A program made the position numbers and the translations under genes. Source: JADLCB01 sp964398315 (GTDB taxonomy: Bacteria; Planctomycetota; Phycisphaerae; Tepidisphaerales; Tepidisphaeraceae). From it: a stretch of DNA of 64,000 bases. Location: positions 1-64,000 of the forward strand of contig CAYNMV010000009.1 in the NCBI GenBank assembly GCA_964398315.1, given 5' to 3'. Positions within the stretch are counted from its first letter, which is position 1, and every line of letters begins with the position of its first letter. Shown in pieces: positions 1 to 9,744 of the stretch. The notes below the pieces were generated by a model, which was given only the letters and a program-made list of their open reading frames with translations, did no database searches and was not told where the DNA came from.

Positions 1-138
1 GCCTCTTACCCGGACTGCGCTTGCTATCCCAGAGATGCGGGTGGGCAAAACAATCGCCGCCATGGGAGGGACATAAGGGATGACCCTTTGACGCAGCCCG
101 CTTGCGCGGGTATCAGGGGCAGGCACGAAAGGGGCTGA

Positions 139-1803
139 ATGACCGCTGTGGAGGCATCAACCGCCATGTCTGCCACGCTCGCACCCGCGCCTGTCGATGC
201 GGGAGCGGAGCAGGAGCCTGCGCGCCTGCCGGGGCATACCCCGGCCTGGCAGCGTTGGGGAACGCGGGCGGCGGCGGTGGTCTTCTCCATCGTGCTGTTT
301 AATGCCTGCCTGTGGCTCTACACGCGGCACAACGATTTCACCTATCGCTACCACGCCGACGAGCAGACCAAGGCGGACCAGATCGAGTCGTATCGCGCGT
401 ACCGCAACTTCAATCACCCGCTGCTGCTGCTGGAGGCGACCGAGCTGGCGGTGCGTCGATTTGACGTGGAGATGGAGACCCAACCGATCGTGGAGACCGG
501 GCGATGGGTGTCGGCTGTCTTTGGGGCGGCGGCAGCGGTGATGCTGGCGTGGATCGGGTATGCCAGCGCCGGACTGGCGGGGATGCTGCTGGTGGGAGCG
601 GCGGTGGGGCTGTGCCCGCCACTGCTGCTCTATTCACACTATATGAAAGAGGACGTCGCGCTGGTCTTCGGGCTGGCGCTGACGCTGCTGGCGTCGCGGG
701 CAGCCTGGGATGCCCATCGCTGGTGGCTTCGCCTGCCGGCGCTGGTGCTGCTCGGTGCAGGAGCGGGAGTAGCCGCATCGGGCAAGTACGTGGGCGTCAC
801 CGCCCTGGGGCTGGCGGTACCCGTGGCAATTGGCCTGCCGCGCATGCGCTGGTACTGGCGTTTGGTTACGCCGGTGCTGGTCATCTGGTGTGCAGTGGGG
901 TCTTTCCTGCTGATCAACCATCGCATCCTCGAAGATCAGCAGCGTTTCGACCATTTCATCCACGGCTATGAGCGCGAGGCCGATCACGCCACCAGCCATC
1001 ATGACGGCCTGGCGCTGAGCCGGCCCAACACCTGGTTCGCCAGTCTGTTGACGGTCGAAACCATGCTGCATGCGCGCGTGCTGGCCGGTGTGCTGGGCGT
1101 GTGTGCGATGGGCACGGCCATCTGGCGGCGCAAGCGCATCTGGGATCTGGTGGCGATTGCATTCGCCGGGTTTTACCTGGTGGTGCTCTCGTACTCGGTG
1201 ATTCCGTTTCACCGCTATTTCCTGCCGGTTGCGGTGATGGTCTACCTGTTCGCGGGGCTGGGGGCGGCATCCTTGCTGAACCTGTTTGGGCGGCGGGGAT
1301 GGCTGCGCCTGCTGGCGGCGGGGGTAGGGCTGGCGGTGATCATCGGGCTGCAATGGCCGCGCTGTGCGGATTACCTGGGCCAACTGGCCGATGATGGGCG
1401 GGCACGGCTTCGCCAGTGGGCAGGAGAGAACCTGCCGCGCGGGGCCTGGGTGATCGCCGAGGCGTATGCCGGGCTGACAGGTCCCGGCGATCATCGTCCC
1501 GGCCAGTCGTTTCCGCAGCCATCGGGCGTGCGCATCCAGCAGGTGAAGGCGGGTCCCGATGCCGGTGGCCTGGATCAGTTGGTGCGCCGCGGCGTGGGGT
1601 ATGTTGTCATTGCCGACACCCGCTATGCCCGCTACTTCACACCGGTGGAGATCACCCGTGGCGATCCATCGGCCATTGAGCGCTATCGCCAGTGGTATCG
1701 GGATCTCGATGCCCACCACGAACTGGTCTGGGAAAACCAGCCGGCCCACCCCACCCACAGCTTCACAAATCCCACGATCAAGGTTTACAGGCTGAAAAAG
1801 TAG
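139..1803 (+). CDS. GT39-like multi-pass membrane glycosyltransferase
   Basis: 554 residues. A short hydrophilic N-terminus (about 35 residues) is followed by a first membrane helix and an extracytoplasmic loop that carries the acidic pair of HADEQ, where GT39/ArnT/PMT enzymes place their catalytic Asp-Glu. Roughly nine to ten further hydrophobic helices follow (about residues 130-420), then a soluble C-terminal domain of about 130 residues. The family transfers sugars from polyprenyl-phosphate donors to protein, lipid or glycan on the outer face of the membrane; donor and acceptor cannot be read here. The ATG has AAGGGG about six bases upstream. The gene converges on the pseudopilin operon, with a strong hairpin between them. 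Membrane glycosyltransferase is firm; the exact family is likely rather than certain. Confidence 0.75.
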   Translation: MTAVEASTAMSATLAPAPVDAGAEQEPARLPGHTPAWQRWGTRAAAVVFSIVLFNACLWLYTRHNDFTYRYHADEQTKADQIESYRAYRNFNHPLLLLEATELAVRRFDVEMETQPIVETGRWVSAVFGAAAAVMLAWIGYASAGLAGMLLVGAAVGLCPPLLLYSHYMKEDVALVFGLALTLLASRAAWDAHRWWLRLPALVLLGAGAGVAASGKYVGVTALGLAVPVAIGLPRMRWYWRLVTPVLVIWCAVGSFLLINHRILEDQQRFDHFIHGYEREADHATSHHDGLALSRPNTWFASLLTVETMLHARVLAGVLGVCAMGTAIWRRKRIWDLVAIAFAGFYLVVLSYSVIPFHRYFLPVAVMVYLFAGLGAASLLNLFGRRGWLRLLAAGVGLAVIIGLQWPRCADYLGQLADDGRARLRQWAGENLPRGAWVIAEAYAGLTGPGDHRPGQSFPQPSGVRIQQVKAGPDAGGLDQLVRRGVGYVVIADTRYARYFTPVEITRGDPSAIERYRQWYRDLDAHHELVWENQPAHPTHSFTNPTIKVYRLKK

Positions 1804-1816
1804 AGCTCCGCCGGCA

Positions 1817-1853
1817 GCCAGCGGTCAGCAGCTTTCTGCTGCCGACCGCTGGC
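1817..1853. terminator. Bidirectional hairpin terminator between convergent genes
   Basis: Two 16-base arms (1817-1832 and 1838-1853) pair with one mismatch around a 5-base loop, between the stop of the glycosyltransferase at 1803 and the stop of the 1138-residue pseudopilin at 1873. There is no long T run on either side, so factor-independent function is inferred. Confidence 0.6.
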
Positions 1854-1872
1854 CGCCGAGCGCAGAGCGTCC

Positions 1873-4800
1873 TCACTCCACCGGCACATTGGTGATCTTC
1901 AGCCGGGGGTTTGCCGGGATATAGCCCGAGCGATCGACGATGAATGCCGCGCGCTGCTGGGTGATGCGGGTTGCACCTGCCGTCCCGGCGTCCCGCCAGC
2001 CCTCGAGGACGATGTAGACGGTGAACGAATCCGAGCGCGTGGTGATCAGGTTACTGAGGCGGGTCAGCGCCATGTAATGCTGCTCAAAATCGTCCACCAC
2101 CCCATCACCGGCCGGGGCGCTGGGGGTGAAGGGGGTGACGTCGCCATGGATCTCGGTGAGATCCGCAGCGGTGAGATCGAGCGCGGGATCGCCCATTGCC
2201 CGCACCGGAGCAAGGCGCAGCAGGTCAAAGGGCGTCCTGAAGCGGTCCGACATCTGCTGCATCCAGATGACCTGGGCGATCTGGCGGTTGGCCAGGTCGT
2301 GGGCCAGGCGCTCGGCGGAGGTAGCGCTGGCCGGATCGGCCAGTGATTCCTTGAGCAGCAGCATGTTCAGCACCTGCGGCGGGGCGGTGTTGATGTTGAT
2401 CAAGCCATGCGTGCCCACCGTCTTCTCGTTGCCCTGGTTGGCGCTGGCGACAACCGACACCGGTCCGTTGGGTACCGGCTGGGGAGCATAGGCCGCGCCG
2501 GTGCGCCCCGGGATGGCCTGGTACGTGGCGGGGTTGAGGTTGGGCAGGTAATCGCTGTCAGGGTTCTGGTGGGCCGTCAGGTGATCAAACAGATCATCGG
2601 CCCACTCATAGCCCTGGGCATCGGTGCCGGTGCGGGTGATCGGGGCGAAACGACCGACGAACTGGCCGCCATTGTTTGGCGCGACCTCTTCCGCGTAAGC
2701 GGCATCATAGGTGACAGAGTTCATGGCCAGTACGCGGGTTTCGTCCGCGATGACATAGCCGCCAATAAACGGCACCATCAGGATGTCGCCATTGCGGGCA
2801 AAGCCGCCATACGGGAACTGAATCTTGCCGGTCGGGGGCGGTTGAGGCATGCCATCGCTGTAGCGCGGGCCGGGCCACTGGTAGTCATTCAGGGGGATGA
2901 TGAAGTCTTCCGGCGTGAAAGAGGCGGCATCATTCGCCGTGCCAAGCGTTCCGCGCTCCGCCAGCCGCGAGACAAAGCCATGGTCCGATGGCGTGCCGCC
3001 GGCGGTGTGGGGGCCGGGGTAGACGCACTTCCAGGCGTCGGGACTGAGGCCGACACCCTCGGGGGCGATACGGGCGTACCACCAGCGTACCGGCTCATCC
3101 CCGAGTGGATCGGTCGGCTCGACACTCATGCCGGTCAGATCGACTTGGTCCACCGGCACCATGGCATGGAAGTTCGGGTTGGCGTCGGTCCCTTCCGGGC
3201 CACTCAACGCGCCGCTGGCCAGGCGCGGACGCAGCAGCAGCAATTCCTTGCCAATCGCCAGCCGCAGGTCATCCACCGGCGTAGGCGACACCGGCGCCTC
3301 CACATCCGCCGGCCGCATGGCCGCGTTGGCCTCCAGCGTGATGAAACCGCGATTGGGAATGACATCGCCGGCACCGAAGCTGTGAATCTTGGTGAAGGTG
3401 CCGGTGGCACGGTCATAGGCAACCAGTTGCCAATTGGTCAGGCTGATCGGATTGGGCAGATCGTTGTAGGGGCTGTACAGCTCGATGGCCATCCAGTCAT
3501 CCGCATCCGTGGCCGCGCCACCCAGGTGCACCAGCACTTCCGTGATGAACGGCTGCTTTTCCGTGCCGAAGACGGTGATAGTCTGGCCGGTGCTGAGGGT
3601 GATGGTCTGCTCGCTGATATTGTCATCAAAATCGCGCAGATCGATGGCGTTGATGGCGGCGATGGCCGCGCGGAGCAGGAGCTGATCATGCGGCGTGGAC
3701 AGGCCGGTGTGCTCCGCACGGAACATGCGGGTTTCCGTGTTGGTTGGAACCTGGGTGGCGGTGGTTGGATCATGCATCACCGCCCAGAAGGCCCGCCACA
3801 GCTCACCGAAGGTGCCGGTGTTGATGCTGGTGCGCGCGATGGGCAGGACCTGGGAGGTGCCGGGAATGGTTGGCAGCGCCAGTGTCGGGTCGAGCGCAAG
3901 CATCGCTGCCGGCACGTTGTTGGTGGTGGAATCCACATGCACCGGCGCGAGGTTCGAGACCGGGTTGTGTGTCACCAGCAGCGAGCGCACGGGCCGGCGG
4001 GGCGGGGTAGGCGTGATCGCGAGAGCGTTATCGTAGTCAAAATTGTCCCTGAACCACGCAAGGGCATCACCCGGGGCATAGGGGATATCCTTCAGGTCCG
4101 GGTGTGTGTAGAGCGAGGACGGCAACCCCCAGATCGGGGCTATACCGCGCTCCAGCAGGCTGGGCGGAAGCGATGTGTGGCCCAGGCAGAAGCGATACGC
4201 CAGCGCCATCATGTCCGTGATGGAATAGCTGCGATAGCGGAACGACGGCTGATCCAGCGCCTGGAAGTGACGGAAACCGGGGTTATCCACCCGGCGGGCA
4301 AGCTGCGTCCAGAGCGCTTCGCCGTGGGTCTGGAAGAACAGGTCGTCCCGCAGATCAGGTCCGGTCGGAGGGGCGGCAATGAGGTTGAAATCCACGCGCG
4401 GCGTGGCATCGGCGGGCGTGGTGAGCCAGGGGCTGCCGCCGGTCGGGGAGCCGACGCGGTAGCGGTTGACATTGTCCATTTCCCCCGAAAGGCCGTTGGC
4501 CGGATTGTAGTCCACCAGCAACTGGCTCAGCCCAACGTTGGAAGGGAACATGCCGTAATGGCGCTGGGACACGGGCGTGGGGGCGACGGTGTAGTCGGCA
4601 TCGCGGTCCCAGGCGGTGTTGACGTTGATGGCGGCGGTGTTGTCGATGATGCGCACGCCGATGTAGTAGGTCAGGTCGCCCACCCGGCCGCCGGGAAGCC
4701 GGTAGTAGGGTGAATCGGCGATGCCATCTCCATCGGCGTCGGCGGCGGCCACCAGATCGGGTGAGTACTCAGCGCCATCAGCGGCGAGCCGTATCCTGAA

Positions 4801-5289
4801 TGCCGGATTGACGTCATCACTGGTTGGTTCCAGCACATAGAGGCTTTTGTTGCCCGGAGCCGAGCCGGAACCGACTGCACCCCACGGAGAGTCAAACTGG
4901 TACGCATCGCCCGTCTGGTTCATCGCGCTGACAAAGCGCCAGACGGGAAAGCCCGCGCCGGATGAGGGCGAGAAAAACGTTGGCACCCGGTCGGCCAGCC
5001 ACTTGTCGTCCTCGGGGTGGTCCCAGTTCCTGATGCTGCCTGCCGACACCCCCTTGGCGCGCTGCACAACCGGCAGGTCGTCGATGAGCTTCTGCTCGAC
5101 CAGCCGCTTGGCGCTGTCCATCAGCAGGTCGGTCTGGGTGATGGCGGTGTTGATGCCGGTGCTGGTGCGGTCGATGCGGACGGTGGCCAGGTAGGCGGTG
5201 CCGGCCAGGGCCAGCAGGACCAGCAGGGCCACCACCAGGATCAGCACGCTGCCGCGGCGGGTGGTGAGGTTGTTGGTGTGATGCATCAT
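1873..5289 (-). CDS. Very large GspK/PilX-like pseudopilin
   Basis: 1138 residues, far longer than a usual GspK (about 320). The N-terminus has a short basic leader, a prepilin peptidase site of the form RRG|SVLIL and one long hydrophobic helix. The mature N-terminus lacks the glutamate at position 5, as is typical of GspK. Near residues 963-1040 is the motif ININTAPPQVL followed by a helical stretch, which matches the GspK alpha-helical domain. Residues about 581-655 (from TEVLVHL to ITLEAN) resemble a lamin-tail-like beta-sandwich domain. It is last in the four-gene pseudopilin operon, 16 bases after the preceding gene. It probably caps the tip of a short pseudopilus. GspK-like is well supported; the inserted domain call is tentative. 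Confidence 0.8.
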   Translation of the reverse strand: MMHHTNNLTTRRGSVLILVVALLVLLALAGTAYLATVRIDRTSTGINTAITQTDLLMDSAKRLVEQKLIDDLPVVQRAKGVSAGSIRNWDHPEDDKWLADRVPTFFSPSSGAGFPVWRFVSAMNQTGDAYQFDSPWGAVGSGSAPGNKSLYVLEPTSDDVNPAFRIRLAADGAEYSPDLVAAADADGDGIADSPYYRLPGGRVGDLTYYIGVRIIDNTAAINVNTAWDRDADYTVAPTPVSQRHYGMFPSNVGLSQLLVDYNPANGLSGEMDNVNRYRVGSPTGGSPWLTTPADATPRVDFNLIAAPPTGPDLRDDLFFQTHGEALWTQLARRVDNPGFRHFQALDQPSFRYRSYSITDMMALAYRFCLGHTSLPPSLLERGIAPIWGLPSSLYTHPDLKDIPYAPGDALAWFRDNFDYDNALAITPTPPRRPVRSLLVTHNPVSNLAPVHVDSTTNNVPAAMLALDPTLALPTIPGTSQVLPIARTSINTGTFGELWRAFWAVMHDPTTATQVPTNTETRMFRAEHTGLSTPHDQLLLRAAIAAINAIDLRDFDDNISEQTITLSTGQTITVFGTEKQPFITEVLVHLGGAATDADDWMAIELYSPYNDLPNPISLTNWQLVAYDRATGTFTKIHSFGAGDVIPNRGFITLEANAAMRPADVEAPVSPTPVDDLRLAIGKELLLLRPRLASGALSGPEGTDANPNFHAMVPVDQVDLTGMSVEPTDPLGDEPVRWWYARIAPEGVGLSPDAWKCVYPGPHTAGGTPSDHGFVSRLAERGTLGTANDAASFTPEDFIIPLNDYQWPGPRYSDGMPQPPPTGKIQFPYGGFARNGDILMVPFIGGYVIADETRVLAMNSVTYDAAYAEEVAPNNGGQFVGRFAPITRTGTDAQGYEWADDLFDHLTAHQNPDSDYLPNLNPATYQAIPGRTGAAYAPQPVPNGPVSVVASANQGNEKTVGTHGLININTAPPQVLNMLLLKESLADPASATSAERLAHDLANRQIAQVIWMQQMSDRFRTPFDLLRLAPVRAMGDPALDLTAADLTEIHGDVTPFTPSAPAGDGVVDDFEQHYMALTRLSNLITTRSDSFTVYIVLEGWRDAGTAGATRITQQRAAFIVDRSGYIPANPRLKITNVPVE

Positions 5290-5305
5290 GGTGAGCAGCG
5301 GTTGA

Positions 5306-6928
5306 TTACTTCAGCGAAAAAACGAACTCGGCGATGCGGTCTTCGCCGCCCGGCGTGGCCGGGACGGTGCCGACCAGGATGCGGATCATCGACGGCTTGG
5401 GGCCGCCAGCGGTGTGCGGACCCCAGGCGGCGACATAAGTCGCATCGGCCGGCAGGGAGGCACCGTAATCCGTCGGTGTGGCGATCGTGGAACCATCACT
5501 TCGGTAGAACAGCTCAAACGGCCTTATCGGCGCTTGTCCGCCGCCAGCACTCTCCAGCACGACCGTCAGCGGCAGCACATCGGTCAGGGCGTTGGCGTTG
5601 GGGTAGGCTGCGGGGATCAGGTTGCCGTTGCCGTCGATCCCATCCAGGTCGCGCGGCATGCCGTACCAGCGGATCCGGCGCTCGGTGGGACTGACCTGGA
5701 TGAAATCGATCACGCCATCCGGTTGACCACCAGCGGGAGCGGCCTTGATGGTCCCATCTGCGTTCTGGCCGATGAAGTCGCCGGCAAATTCGACAATGAA
5801 CTGGCTGCATCCCGGGAGCAGGGCGGTATGGGTATAGGCGGCTCCCTCGGCATCCAGCGGGCGGTTGGGCAGGGGATTGTAGTAATAGCGGAAATCAAAA
5901 TAGCCGCTGCGCGCCCAGTTGCCATCGGCCTGGGCGGAGTGGGCGAAGAGCCAGCGATACTGGTCCATCGTCATCGCCGCCAGGTCGTAGCGCGACGTGA
6001 AGATGTGGGGGCCGCCGGTGCTGCTCAGGTTGCTGCGAGACGTGATGGACAGCGGCGACATATGCGGGAACTCGGTCGGGTGCTGCCATCGCTTGTAGAA
6101 GTCCTGGTTCGCTTCGCTGCGATCAGGCACCCGGTCAACAAGCCCATCACCGTTGTCGTCCAGGCCGTGGGCCAGGAGTGTAACCGCGCGGCCGAGAACC
6201 CAGTCACTGGTGTAAAAGCTCAGGGGATTGGTGCTGGCCGTGAGCGGCTCGATGGGGTCTTCCGGGAAGCTCGTCCGGCCGCGTTTGACCCCTTCATATG
6301 CGGCCCCCAGGCCGCGAGGGCCACCGGGGGTCGGCTGAAGCACATGCCCATAGGTGATGAACGCCTCGCGGGCGGCCATGTCATCCACCAGGGTAGTGCT
6401 CGTTCCCGTCTGGCGGTGATAGAGGCCGCGAGCAAAGAAGCGAAGCGTGTCAACGCGGTGGTTGCGGCGGGTATAGACGGCCGGCGGCATCGCATCATCC
6501 GTGCCATCACCATCGCGATCATAGCTGCGGATGCGGGCATCGACCGTATCGGGATCGGTGCTGGCGGCATCGTAGTCGGTGTCGCCGGACAGGTCGGCGG
6601 CGTTAACAAAACCGGCCTCCCGGCGCGAGCGGATCAGGAGGAAGGGGGCCTCTTCGGGCAGGACCAGATTGGTCATGTCCTCGGATAGGACGGTGTGCAG
6701 CGACTGCTCATTGCGGTTGGCCTCGGCCACCTTCTGGCCGGCCGAGAGGGTGTCGCCGGTGGTGCGGAACACGGCGTTCACCCCGACGACCAGCAGGATC
6801 GCCAGCGCGATCGAGATCATCAACTCGGTGAGGGTGAAGCCCGGGCGAGCGGGCAAGCGGCAGGGGTTGGGCTGCTGCTTGCGGGCCGCTGGCCACTGAA
6901 GGGATAATTTGGGGAGGTTCGGCGTCAT
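5306..6928 (-). CDS. PilW/GspJ-like pseudopilin
   Basis: About 540 residues. The leader ends in a type III signal of the form RPG|FTLTE, with the conserved Glu at +5, followed by a hydrophobic helix. The remainder is a long extracytoplasmic domain rich in Asp, Thr and Pro, including acidic DxDGDG-type stretches (for example YDRDGDGTDDA) that could bind calcium. I chose the ATG at 6928; a TTG at 6940 in the same frame is possible and sits only three bases from the upstream stop. Position and size fit a minor pseudopilin of GspJ/PilW type that joins the GspK-like partner encoded next. No secretion ATPase or secretin gene lies in the window. Confidence 0.8.
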   Translation of the reverse strand: MTPNLPKLSLQWPAARKQQPNPCRLPARPGFTLTELMISIALAILLVVGVNAVFRTTGDTLSAGQKVAEANRNEQSLHTVLSEDMTNLVLPEEAPFLLIRSRREAGFVNAADLSGDTDYDAASTDPDTVDARIRSYDRDGDGTDDAMPPAVYTRRNHRVDTLRFFARGLYHRQTGTSTTLVDDMAAREAFITYGHVLQPTPGGPRGLGAAYEGVKRGRTSFPEDPIEPLTASTNPLSFYTSDWVLGRAVTLLAHGLDDNGDGLVDRVPDRSEANQDFYKRWQHPTEFPHMSPLSITSRSNLSSTGGPHIFTSRYDLAAMTMDQYRWLFAHSAQADGNWARSGYFDFRYYYNPLPNRPLDAEGAAYTHTALLPGCSQFIVEFAGDFIGQNADGTIKAAPAGGQPDGVIDFIQVSPTERRIRWYGMPRDLDGIDGNGNLIPAAYPNANALTDVLPLTVVLESAGGGQAPIRPFELFYRSDGSTIATPTDYGASLPADATYVAAWGPHTAGGPKPSMIRILVGTVPATPGGEDRIAEFVFSLK

Positions 6929-6943
6929 GATGAAAATCAATCG

Positions 6944-7771
6944 TCAGGGCAAGGGGATCAATGCGGTGTAGATCGTGACGGCCTGGTTGCCGCCGGTGAT
7001 GGTGGTGGTGGCGGGATCGACCCCCCGGCCAATCACGAAGGCGTCAATCGCATTGGCCGCATCCGTCACGGATTCATCCACGTCGGTGCGCAGATCCCAG
7101 CCGGGTTGAAGTGCCCACAGCGCTGGGCCAAGCTGCTCACCCAGGCGGAGGATGCGGCCATTGCGCGCACCGCTGTCGGGATCGTTGGCCAGGATGACGA
7201 ATGCGCCTTCGATGGCGGAATCCACCGGGCTTGCGAACTCCAGCCGATCTAATGCGCTGCCGCCTTCATACAGGAGGACCTTCCGGGCTTCGGGCACAAA
7301 CGGTGGATAGTCAAGGTGGCCGGCAACATAGCTGTCGCTGTTCTGTACCTGAAGAACGGCGACAAAAACCTGCACCAGCCGGCTGGTGGCATCAGCGCGG
7401 CGGTAGAAGATGGTGCGGCCGTAGCGCGGATCATCGCCAAAGATGTAGGTGCTGCGCAGCCGCTTGTAGAGCTCCTGTTCCGTGGGATTGGTCAGCAGCG
7501 GAGAAATGACCCTCACTTCACTGCCCGCTGCGCTGAGCAGGGCGGCATGCTGGCGCACGGCTTCCACGGCCGATCCGGCCAGGCGGGCGGCGACGGTTTC
7601 ATCCGTGTTGCTTTTGCTCTGCTGGATGGCCACCGGGAAGATGGCGGCCACCATGATGAACCCGATGCCCAGGATCATCACCGCAAACAACACCTCGGCG
7701 AAGGTCATTCCGCCGTGACGATGGCGGGCATGGGCAGCTTGGTAACAGGGGATTGGCGCGTTGCGATTCAT
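6944..7771 (-). CDS. PilV/GspI-like pseudopilin
   Basis: 275 residues. The prepilin signal HGG|MTFAEV keeps the Glu at +5 and is followed by a 20-residue hydrophobic helix (VLFAVMILGIGFIMV). The C-terminal domain is a globular, mostly polar segment that I do not recognise further. The start lies two bases beyond the stop of the upstream gene, so translation is probably coupled. Second gene of the operon; the natural reading is a minor pseudopilin (GspI/PilV position). Confidence 0.8.
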   Translation of the reverse strand: MNRNAPIPCYQAAHARHRHGGMTFAEVLFAVMILGIGFIMVAAIFPVAIQQSKSNTDETVAARLAGSAVEAVRQHAALLSAAGSEVRVISPLLTNPTEQELYKRLRSTYIFGDDPRYGRTIFYRRADATSRLVQVFVAVLQVQNSDSYVAGHLDYPPFVPEARKVLLYEGGSALDRLEFASPVDSAIEGAFVILANDPDSGARNGRILRLGEQLGPALWALQPGWDLRTDVDESVTDAANAIDAFVIGRGVDPATTTITGGNQAVTIYTALIPLP

Positions 7772-7773
7772 GA

Positions 7774-8478
7774 CTATTCGCTTCGGGTCAGGGTGCCGTT
7801 ATAGCGGTTGACCAGGATGACGATGGCGTTGTCGTTGTAGTACGTCTTGATGTCTGCGGCATTGTCCGCCGCCGAGCGGTCAGCAAGAAGGAAGGCCGGC
7901 TGGGAGTACAGCAGACCGGAATTGTACTTGTCTTCGTGGTCCGAGACGCCGAGTCGGCGGGCCAGTTCAGTGTCCCGGCCAATGCCGTAATGCCGGTAGG
8001 CAATGTGGCCGCGGCTGTCGAACAGGATCACGCCGCGCAGCCCCTGGAGTGGCCCGGTTGTGAAGCGGTAGACGTATTGATCGGCTCCGGTGCCGGTGTT
8101 GTGGCGGAAGGCGATATCCACCCCGCTGGGGAGGAACTGGGCATCGGTTTCCGCGAGGACTTCAATCGGATTGAAGCTGGGCGGGGCGGATGCCCACTCG
8201 CCAGGCGATGCAACTCGCACCATCGCCATGGCGATGCGATCAGTCGCAGGATCTCGATAAAAGACCAGCCCGCGGGGGGCCTGATCGCGGATGGCACTGA
8301 GGCGGGCTTGGGCCAGGCTGGCGGCGATGATGTTCTCGGCGCTTTCGATGCTGCGCGAGCCGCTGAGGACGTTGAAGGTGGGGACGGCGATGGCGAGCAT
8401 CAGGATGATAATCCCGATGACAATGAGCAACTCTGGCAGCGTAAAGCCGCCGTGGGGATAGGGGCGGGGTCGGTCCAT
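7774..8478 (-). CDS. GspH/FimT-like pseudopilin
   Basis: 234 residues. The N-terminus carries the type III signal HGG|FTLPEL with Glu at +5, then a hydrophobic helix (IVIGIIILMLAIAVPTF). Residues about 40-110 (SAENIIAASLAQARLSAIRDQ and onward) match the GspH/FimT arrangement of a long helix followed by beta strands. First gene of the pseudopilin operon, with AAGGAG just upstream of the ATG. It is divergent from the FHA gene at 8728, leaving about 250 bases for both promoters. Confidence 0.82.
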   Translation of the reverse strand: MDRPRPYPHGGFTLPELLIVIGIIILMLAIAVPTFNVLSGSRSIESAENIIAASLAQARLSAIRDQAPRGLVFYRDPATDRIAMAMVRVASPGEWASAPPSFNPIEVLAETDAQFLPSGVDIAFRHNTGTGADQYVYRFTTGPLQGLRGVILFDSRGHIAYRHYGIGRDTELARRLGVSDHEDKYNSGLLYSQPAFLLADRSAADNAADIKTYYNDNAIVILVNRYNGTLTRSE

Positions 8479-8727
8479 TGATCTCCTTAGTCCACGGGCC
8501 TGGCCGGAATCGGCCGCCCGATGAAGTATTCGCGCTGTCTACCGGCGCCCAAATGTCAAACCCTTGCCACTGGTGGGGTCAGGCATGCTTCATATCGATC
8601 TGTATCGATGAATTGGGGGCAATGCCGTGTGATCCCCCGGCAGGCCGGGTCGCACCCCGCGGAAAATGCATATTTTTGCGCGAAGGGGCTGGGGAATGGG
8701 GTAGAATGGGGCACGAAGGGTCTTTCG

Positions 8728-9351
8728 ATGCCGCACATCGCCATTATTGTCAATGGGCGCGAGCGCGAGCGTCGGGAACTGCGGCGGCCACTGCTTGTGG
8801 GCCGGGCCGCCGAATGTGACATCTGCGTCGATGACAGCCAGATGTCGCGGCGGCACTGTCGGCTGGAGCAAGCGGGGGATGCCTGGCGGGTGACGGACCT
8901 GGGGAGCCACAATGGTACCCTCGTCAACGGCAGCAACGTTCGACAGCATCTGCTGGCCGAGGGGGACCGCATTGAGGTGGGGCAAACGGTCCTGATCTAC
9001 AGCCATACGTCGGTTGCCGCCCGCCGGCCGCGCGACCCGCACGAGGCGGCGTTTCATGCCCGCATCGCCAACGAGGTCGACCTGCGCACGCCGGAGGAGA
9101 CGATCACCTCAACCCGCCGGCCCCTGCCTAAGGTCAAACCACCCAAGCCTCCCAATACCAGCCATCCAACCAAGCTGAAGGGGAAATCGCCGCCGGCCCA
9201 GACGGTGCAGCATGGCTCGCCACTGGCGTTCAGCCGCCCCAAGCCGCGACCGGCGATCGACCATCCGCCCCAGGGATCATCCACTTCGCCGGAAGAAGGG
9301 CTCTTCAGCCGCATGTTGGCGCGTTGGCGCAAAAAGCCTGAAGAAGGGTGA
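8728..9351 (+). CDS. FHA-domain protein with basic proline-rich tail
   Basis: 207 residues from the ATG at 8728, chosen because GAAGGG lies seven bases upstream; the frame is open further 5' but that stretch reads as promoter. Residues 1-100 form a forkhead-associated domain: GRAAECDI, the phosphothreonine-binding SRRHC block and LGSHNGTLVNG. FHA domains read phosphothreonine on partner proteins. The second half is low-complexity, rich in Lys, Pro and Ser, and likely disordered. It is divergent from the pseudopilin operon. A second FHA protein at 17158 has an acidic tail instead. No kinase gene lies nearby. Confidence 0.85.
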   Translation: MPHIAIIVNGRERERRELRRPLLVGRAAECDICVDDSQMSRRHCRLEQAGDAWRVTDLGSHNGTLVNGSNVRQHLLAEGDRIEVGQTVLIYSHTSVAARRPRDPHEAAFHARIANEVDLRTPEETITSTRRPLPKVKPPKPPNTSHPTKLKGKSPPAQTVQHGSPLAFSRPKPRPAIDHPPQGSSTSPEEGLFSRMLARWRKKPEEG

Positions 9352-9481
9352 GATCGGACCACGCTGGCCGCGCTGGCAATGTTACTGCCGGGCTCGGCTT
9401 GGGCTGCAGCACCCTCCCACACCTGTCGGCACACATCTTGCTCGATGGCTTCACCAGACAACACGAAGAAGGGAGTTTGCC

Positions 9482-9694
9482 ATGGTATCCGTACATGAAG
9501 GACAGTGCGGGATGTGTGCCCATTTTGGTGAGCATCACCGCGAGGACCAGCGTCTCATTCAAGTGATGATCAAGCACAAGGCCTCGGAGGAACTTAAGGA
9601 GCCGTGCGGCCATCCCAAGCACGCAGCGCTGCACCTGATCGTGACCGCCAACAGCGGCTGTGATGGCTTTGAGCCGGCTCAGGTGCATGCATGA
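9482..9694 (+). CDS. Small Cys/His protein, putative metal-binding
   Basis: 70 residues with GAAGGGAG seven bases before the ATG. It has a CxxC-x2-H pair near the N-terminus (QCGMCAHFGEHH), a CGHPKH motif at about residue 45 and a further Cys near the C-terminus, enough to bind one zinc or iron. I recall similar short proteins in planctomycetes and other phyla, but know no function. Confidence 0.65.
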   Translation: MVSVHEGQCGMCAHFGEHHREDQRLIQVMIKHKASEELKEPCGHPKHAALHLIVTANSGCDGFEPAQVHA

Positions 9695-9744
9695 ACTCAG
9701 GTGCATCCTGAACCCGATCGACCCCCGCTTACCCAGGAGTATCC

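Noticed and set aside
2407..4713. Long 768-codon plus-strand open frame
   Set aside because: It lies wholly opposite the GspK-like gene. Composition is Arg/Gly/Val-rich shadow sequence with no motif or ribosome site.
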